From positions 1-64,000 of the forward strand of contig CALVDZ010000007.1 of assembly GCA_944326445.1 (NCBI GenBank): 64,000 nt of DNA. The letters are read 5' to 3'. The stretch is from an uncultured Helicobacter sp. GTDB taxonomy: Bacteria > Campylobacterota > Campylobacteria > Campylobacterales > Helicobacteraceae. Position 1 is the stretch's first letter, and every line of letters starts with the position of its first letter. The translations under genes were made by a program, and so were the position numbers. This document shows, one piece after another, positions 60,815-64,000 of this stretch. The notes below the pieces were generated by a model that worked only from the letters and a program-made list of their open reading frames with translations, was not told the DNA's origin and made no database searches.

Positions 60815-60985
60815 ATAGACAAGGTGTTTGCCCAAGCGGCGTTCCTGACGCACTGACACCAAAAACACACAGAATCTCGCATTTAGATTGCGTGTATGCT
60901 CGCGCAGCGGAGCGAGTGGAGATTCACTCTCCACGAGCGGCAACAAGTTTCACTAAAAGTGAAACTTGCATTAAATTCTATACCA
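60815..60985 (+). repeat. Dispersed two-hairpin element, copy E (most complete)
   Basis: GGTTTATAGACAAGGTGTTT, GCGGCGTTCCTGACGC, ACACCAAAAACACA, AGATTGCGTGTATGCTCGCG, CAGCGGAGCGAG, then hairpins GTGGAGA/TCTCCAC (60916-60922 and 60928-60934, loop TTCAC) and CAAGTTTCACT/AGTGAAACTTG (60944-60954 and 60958-60968, loop AAA), and TGCATTAAA. It occupies most of the 388-base gap between hemW and yejA. Confidence 0.8.
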
Positions 60986-61054
60986 ACTGCCCTTGCTTCT
61001 GGCTTGAATCTAAGCTACAATCTCGCCCACACTTAAACCCCTCTAGGATTGCCT

Positions 61055-62920
61055 ATGGCTAAACTCGTATTTTGCGCTCTTGCTCTTGTGTGCTTTGCTT
61101 TTTTGGAGGCGTCTGGCACGCACGCCATAGCCCTCTTTGGCACGCCCAAATACCCTAGGGGCTTTAGCCATTTTGCGTATGCCAACCCACAAGCCCCTAA
61201 AGGCGGCACATTAAAGAGCTTTGAGCTTGGGGACTTTAACTCGCTAAATCCCTTCGCCCAAAAGGGCAATGCCGCCCAAAGTATCGCTGCCCTCGTGTAT
61301 GAGACGCTAGGCGTGGGGAGTCTTGATGAGAGTGCGACGGAGTATGGGCTCATCGCACAGGAGTTTGTCCTCGATCCTAAGGGCTTTTTTTTAGAATGCC
61401 ACCTAAACCCAAAGGCGCGCTTTAGTGATGGCGTGAGCGTGAGCGCAGAAGATGTGAAGTTTAGCTTCGAGACGCTTATAGGTCTTGGCAAAATACAATA
61501 TCGCCGATATTATGCCGATGTGAAACGCGTAGAGGTGCTAGATTCTCACACAGTGCGCTTTTATTTTGCTACCAACCAAAACACCGAGCTCCCCCTCATC
61601 CTCTCCCAACTCCCCATTTTGCCAAAGCATATTTTTATGAGCAAAGAGGGCAATACCTTTGGGCAAAATCCCCTAGATACGCCCATAGGAAGCGGTGCGT
61701 ATGTGCTAGATTCCTACGATTTGGGGCGCAAGATTACTCTAAAGCGCAATCCAAACTATTGGGCGAGTGAGCACCCCACGCGCAAGGGGTTTTTTAACTT
61801 TGAAACAATCGAGATAGAATACTACAAAGATCCCGTGGTGGCGCAGCAAGCCTTTATGGCGGGGGCGTATGACTGGCGTATAGAATCTAGTGCCAAAGTC
61901 TGGGCAAAGGATTATGAAAGCCCTAAGCCCACACTTACCAAAATACTGATACCAAATAACCTCCCAAGCACGCTGCAAGGGTTTTTTTTCAACACCAAAC
62001 GAGCGGTTTTTGCCGATAAGCTCGTGCGTGAGGCGATTTTTTATGCCTTTGACTTTGAGTGGAGCAATGCCAATCTTTTCTTTGGGCAGTATGAGCGCAC
62101 CATAAATATTTTTGACAACTCCATTTTTGCCTCTAGTGGCATACCAAGCGGGCGTGAGCGCGAGATTTTAGCGGGATTAGCCCTCACAGATTCTAGAATC
62201 TTAACCCACAAATACCTAATCCCTCGCACTGACTACAAGCTCCCGCCGCGTATAGAATCTGGCTATCGGGATTGGCGTGGTATCACACACACCGATGATG
62301 CCCCGATTTTTGCCCAAGATAAGCGAGAAAATCTCAAATACGCCGCCTCACTCCTAGCCCAAGTGGGATTTAGATTTAAAAACGGCGTGCTTGTAGGCAC
62401 AGATGGCGCGCCGCTAAGGTTTGAGATTCTCATCAATTATGAGGGTTTTGAGCGCATTTGCCTGCCCTTTATCCAAAACCTCAAAAAACTCGGCATACAA
62501 GCCACGTTAGCCAAAGTCGATGATACGCAATACACCAACAGAGTGCGAAATTTTGATTATGATATGGTGATTGAGCTTGTGGGGCAGAGCCTAAATCCGG
62601 GGAATGAGCAGCGGTTTTATTGGGGGAGTGAAGCGGCAAACAATCGCGGTGGGCGCAACTACGCACGCATTGATGATGAAAATGTGGATAGGCTCATCGA
62701 GGGGCTTATAAATGCTCAAGATTCTAGTGAGAAAATCGCCTATGGCAGGGCATTAGATAGAATCTTGCTCTGGGGCTTTTATGTGATACCGCATTTTCAC
62801 GCACAGGGCTATCGTGTGGCGTATTGGAATGACAAAATCGCTATGCCTGAGACTATGCCACTCTATGGCTTTGATCCCTATGTGTGGTGGGCGCGTGATG
62901 GGCGCAATGAGGCGCGCTAG
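61055..62920 (+). CDS. Extracellular solute-binding protein, YejA/oligopeptide type
   Basis: Periplasmic receptor for a peptide ABC importer. The 621-residue product has a signal peptide (LVFCALALVCFAFLEASGTHA) and the family-5 layout: HFAYANPQAPKGGTLKSFELGDFNSLNPF, FEFTLIGLG-like lobe, and late RGGRNYARIDDENVDRLIEGL. YejA-specific features include the YPRGFSHFAYANP opening. ATG 61055 with AGGA is preferred over TTG 61049. YejBEF permease and ATPase genes are not in the window. It carries a T8 run near 61385. Confidence 0.88.
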   Translation: MAKLVFCALALVCFAFLEASGTHAIALFGTPKYPRGFSHFAYANPQAPKGGTLKSFELGDFNSLNPFAQKGNAAQSIAALVYETLGVGSLDESATEYGLIAQEFVLDPKGFFLECHLNPKARFSDGVSVSAEDVKFSFETLIGLGKIQYRRYYADVKRVEVLDSHTVRFYFATNQNTELPLILSQLPILPKHIFMSKEGNTFGQNPLDTPIGSGAYVLDSYDLGRKITLKRNPNYWASEHPTRKGFFNFETIEIEYYKDPVVAQQAFMAGAYDWRIESSAKVWAKDYESPKPTLTKILIPNNLPSTLQGFFFNTKRAVFADKLVREAIFYAFDFEWSNANLFFGQYERTINIFDNSIFASSGIPSGREREILAGLALTDSRILTHKYLIPRTDYKLPPRIESGYRDWRGITHTDDAPIFAQDKRENLKYAASLLAQVGFRFKNGVLVGTDGAPLRFEILINYEGFERICLPFIQNLKKLGIQATLAKVDDTQYTNRVRNFDYDMVIELVGQSLNPGNEQRFYWGSEAANNRGGRNYARIDDENVDRLIEGLINAQDSSEKIAYGRALDRILLWGFYVIPHFHAQGYRVAYWNDKIAMPETMPLYGFDPYVWWARDGRNEAR

Positions 62921-62944
62921 AGCGTGATAGCTAGAAGCGATGAA

Positions 62945-63652
62945 ATGATGAGTGAGAATCTATATACGCCCCACACGCTCCCAAAAATCGCTCTCTTTGG
63001 CGGGAGCTTTGATCCGCTGCATAATGGGCATTTGGGCATTATGCACGCTGTGCTTGGGGAGTTGGGCATAGAGCATCTCATCATCTTGCCCACATTTTGC
63101 TCGCCTTTCAAATCCCGCTCGCTCCTTAGCCCGCAGGCTCGGCTCAGTCTGTGTGAGCTAACCGCAGCCCACCTCGCTGAGTGTTACCCAAAGGCGCGCA
63201 TTGAAGTGTGTGATTTTGAGATCGCGCGTGCCAAGCCCACCTATAGCATAGAATCTGTGCGCTATCTGCAAGCCCGATTGAGGCAGGAGTGCGCGGCGGG
63301 GCGTGGAGTAGATTCTCACTATAGCAGCCAAAGGCTAGGCTTTGTGCTAGGGTGGGATAATTTTGAGAGTTTTCATCTGTGGCGCGATTTTACCTCTTTG
63401 GCGCGAGCTTTACATTTGTTTGTGTTTGATAGGGGAGGGCATAGCGAGGGGGAGTTTAGGACTCTGTTAGAGGGTTTTGGGATTGCAAGTCTGCGTGCGC
63501 GCTTTATCCCCTTTGCGCGCGCGGTTTCTTCTACGCGCATTAGGGAGCGGCTCTCACGCGGGGATTTTAGCGAGATTCCGCCCTTTTTGCTCCCTACACT
63601 TAAAAAGTTCTTACAAAAACCCTGCTATAATGGCGCGCAAAATTTATCATAA
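62945..63652 (+). CDS. nadD: Nicotinate-nucleotide adenylyltransferase
   Basis: Makes deamido-NAD from nicotinate mononucleotide and ATP. The 235-residue product has the nucleotidyltransferase opening IALFGGSFDPLHNGHLGIMHA (HNGH motif), FCSPFKS, VLGWDNFESFHLWRDF and the VSSTRIRERL end. The ATG at 62945, giving MMSENLYTP, was chosen; the frame is open from a GTG at 62924 but no better ribosome site is seen. It is longer than H. pylori-type enzymes by an insertion near residues 110-125. Confidence 0.9.
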   Translation: MMSENLYTPHTLPKIALFGGSFDPLHNGHLGIMHAVLGELGIEHLIILPTFCSPFKSRSLLSPQARLSLCELTAAHLAECYPKARIEVCDFEIARAKPTYSIESVRYLQARLRQECAAGRGVDSHYSSQRLGFVLGWDNFESFHLWRDFTSLARALHLFVFDRGGHSEGEFRTLLEGFGIASLRARFIPFARAVSSTRIRERLSRGDFSEIPPFLLPTLKKFLQKPCYNGAQNLS

Positions 63653-63661
63653 GGAGCGCGT

Positions 63662-63991
63662 TTGCAGAGCCTTGCAAAAGAAGTGATGACAATCCTAGAG
63701 GACAAAAAGGCGGAAAATGTCGTGTGTATCGATGTGAGTGATAGGGAATATCTCGTGGATTGTGTCGTGATAGCTACCGCAATGGTGGGCAAGCATTCCT
63801 TTGCCCTGCTTGATCATCTCAAAACCACGCTTAAGGCTAAGGGCGTGGAGTTTTATGCCACCGATGAGGAGAGCGAGGATTGGATCATCGCGGATTTGGG
63901 GAGTGTGATGGTGCATATCTTTACCCAAAACCACCGCGACAAATTTAACCTCGAGGAGTTTTTGCAAACACTTCCCAAACGCCTTATTTAG
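63662..63991 (+). CDS. rsfS: Ribosome silencing factor RsfS
   Basis: Binds uL14 and blocks joining of ribosomal subunits in poor growth conditions. The 109-residue product matches the family along its length: VVCIDVSDREYLVDCVVIATAMVGKHSFALLDHL, SEDWIIADLGSVMVHIFTQNHRDKFNLEEF. The start is a TTG with AAGGAG five bases upstream. It follows nadD by 9 bases, a common bacterial pair. Confidence 0.93.
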   Translation: MQSLAKEVMTILEDKKAENVVCIDVSDREYLVDCVVIATAMVGKHSFALLDHLKTTLKAKGVEFYATDEESEDWIIADLGSVMVHIFTQNHRDKFNLEEFLQTLPKRLI

Positions 63992-64000
63992 AATCTAGCA

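Noticed and set aside
61380..61400. T8 run in the yejA-like gene as a phase-variation tract
   Set aside because: Eight T is short for frequent slippage and the family residues are normal on both sides.

Overview
The window reads as a chromosomal segment of an epsilonproteobacterium (Campylobacterota), most likely an enteric or enterohepatic Helicobacter. Supporting signs are the gene blocks dnaX-tsaE-lptB-rpoN, rnc-aroC-gltX and cmoB with a Cj0977-type hotdog gene, a Campylobacter-type molybdenum S/N-oxide reductase with its own cytochrome, an ArsR/RacR-like regulator and AAGGA-type ribosome sites. The base composition looks mid-40s % G+C by eye. The short word AGAATCT/AGATTCT is scattered through genes and gaps alike.

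Layout. 0.1-4.4 kb: RND multidrug efflux pair. 4.8-9.5 kb: HDOD protein, YbjQ-like protein, Mrp, DoxX, class II aldolase, TyrA. 9.6-11 kb: WecA-like sugar-phosphate transferase plus a broken copy of its own 3' end. 11-15.5 kb (minus): rbfA-rimP-ribD-trmN6-Kef antiporter. 15.7-18.9 kb (minus): rnc-aroC-gltX. 19-21.5 kb (plus): MurF-N-like protein, CmoB, hotdog protein. 21.6-28 kb (minus): a metal-chelate or cobalamin ABC importer and a TonB receptor flanked on both sides by copies of a long-inverted-repeat element. 28.9-32 kb: TorA-like reductase and monohaem cytochrome. 32-38 kb: flgG, then TRIC channel-dnaX-tsaE-lptB-rpoN. 38.1-42.4 kb: an accessory patch with a TupA-like ATP-grasp gene carrying a G10 tract, several truncated TupA-like 3' ends, an Abi-like gene and duplicated micro-ORFs. 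42.4-43.6 kb: lone trpB. 43.8-50.5 kb: a complete siderophore-type uptake locus with a 470-residue protein of unknown function built from two related halves. 50.6-52.2 kb: AhpC and a response regulator. 52.4 kb: tRNA-Met. 53-59 kb: CzcABC-type metal efflux. 59-64 kb: RppH, HemW, YejA-like binding protein, NadD, RsfS.

How the parts work together. Two TonB/ABC uptake systems bring in iron or metal chelates; a Fur-box-like site and a perfect palindrome before ahpC suggest iron or peroxide control. Two RND systems export drugs and metals. The core blocks cover ribosome maturation, tRNA modification, replication, envelope assembly and sigma-54 transcription.

Most unusual observations: (1) a dispersed intergenic element with two hairpins whose arms differ between copies while pairing is kept, including a partial copy in frame inside ribD; (2) the TupA-like array with repeated modules and a homopolymeric G tract; (3) two matching long-inverted-repeat elements bracketing a TonB receptor; (4) the duplicated-domain protein tied to siderophore uptake. 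No CRISPR array, rRNA, transposase or prophage was seen.
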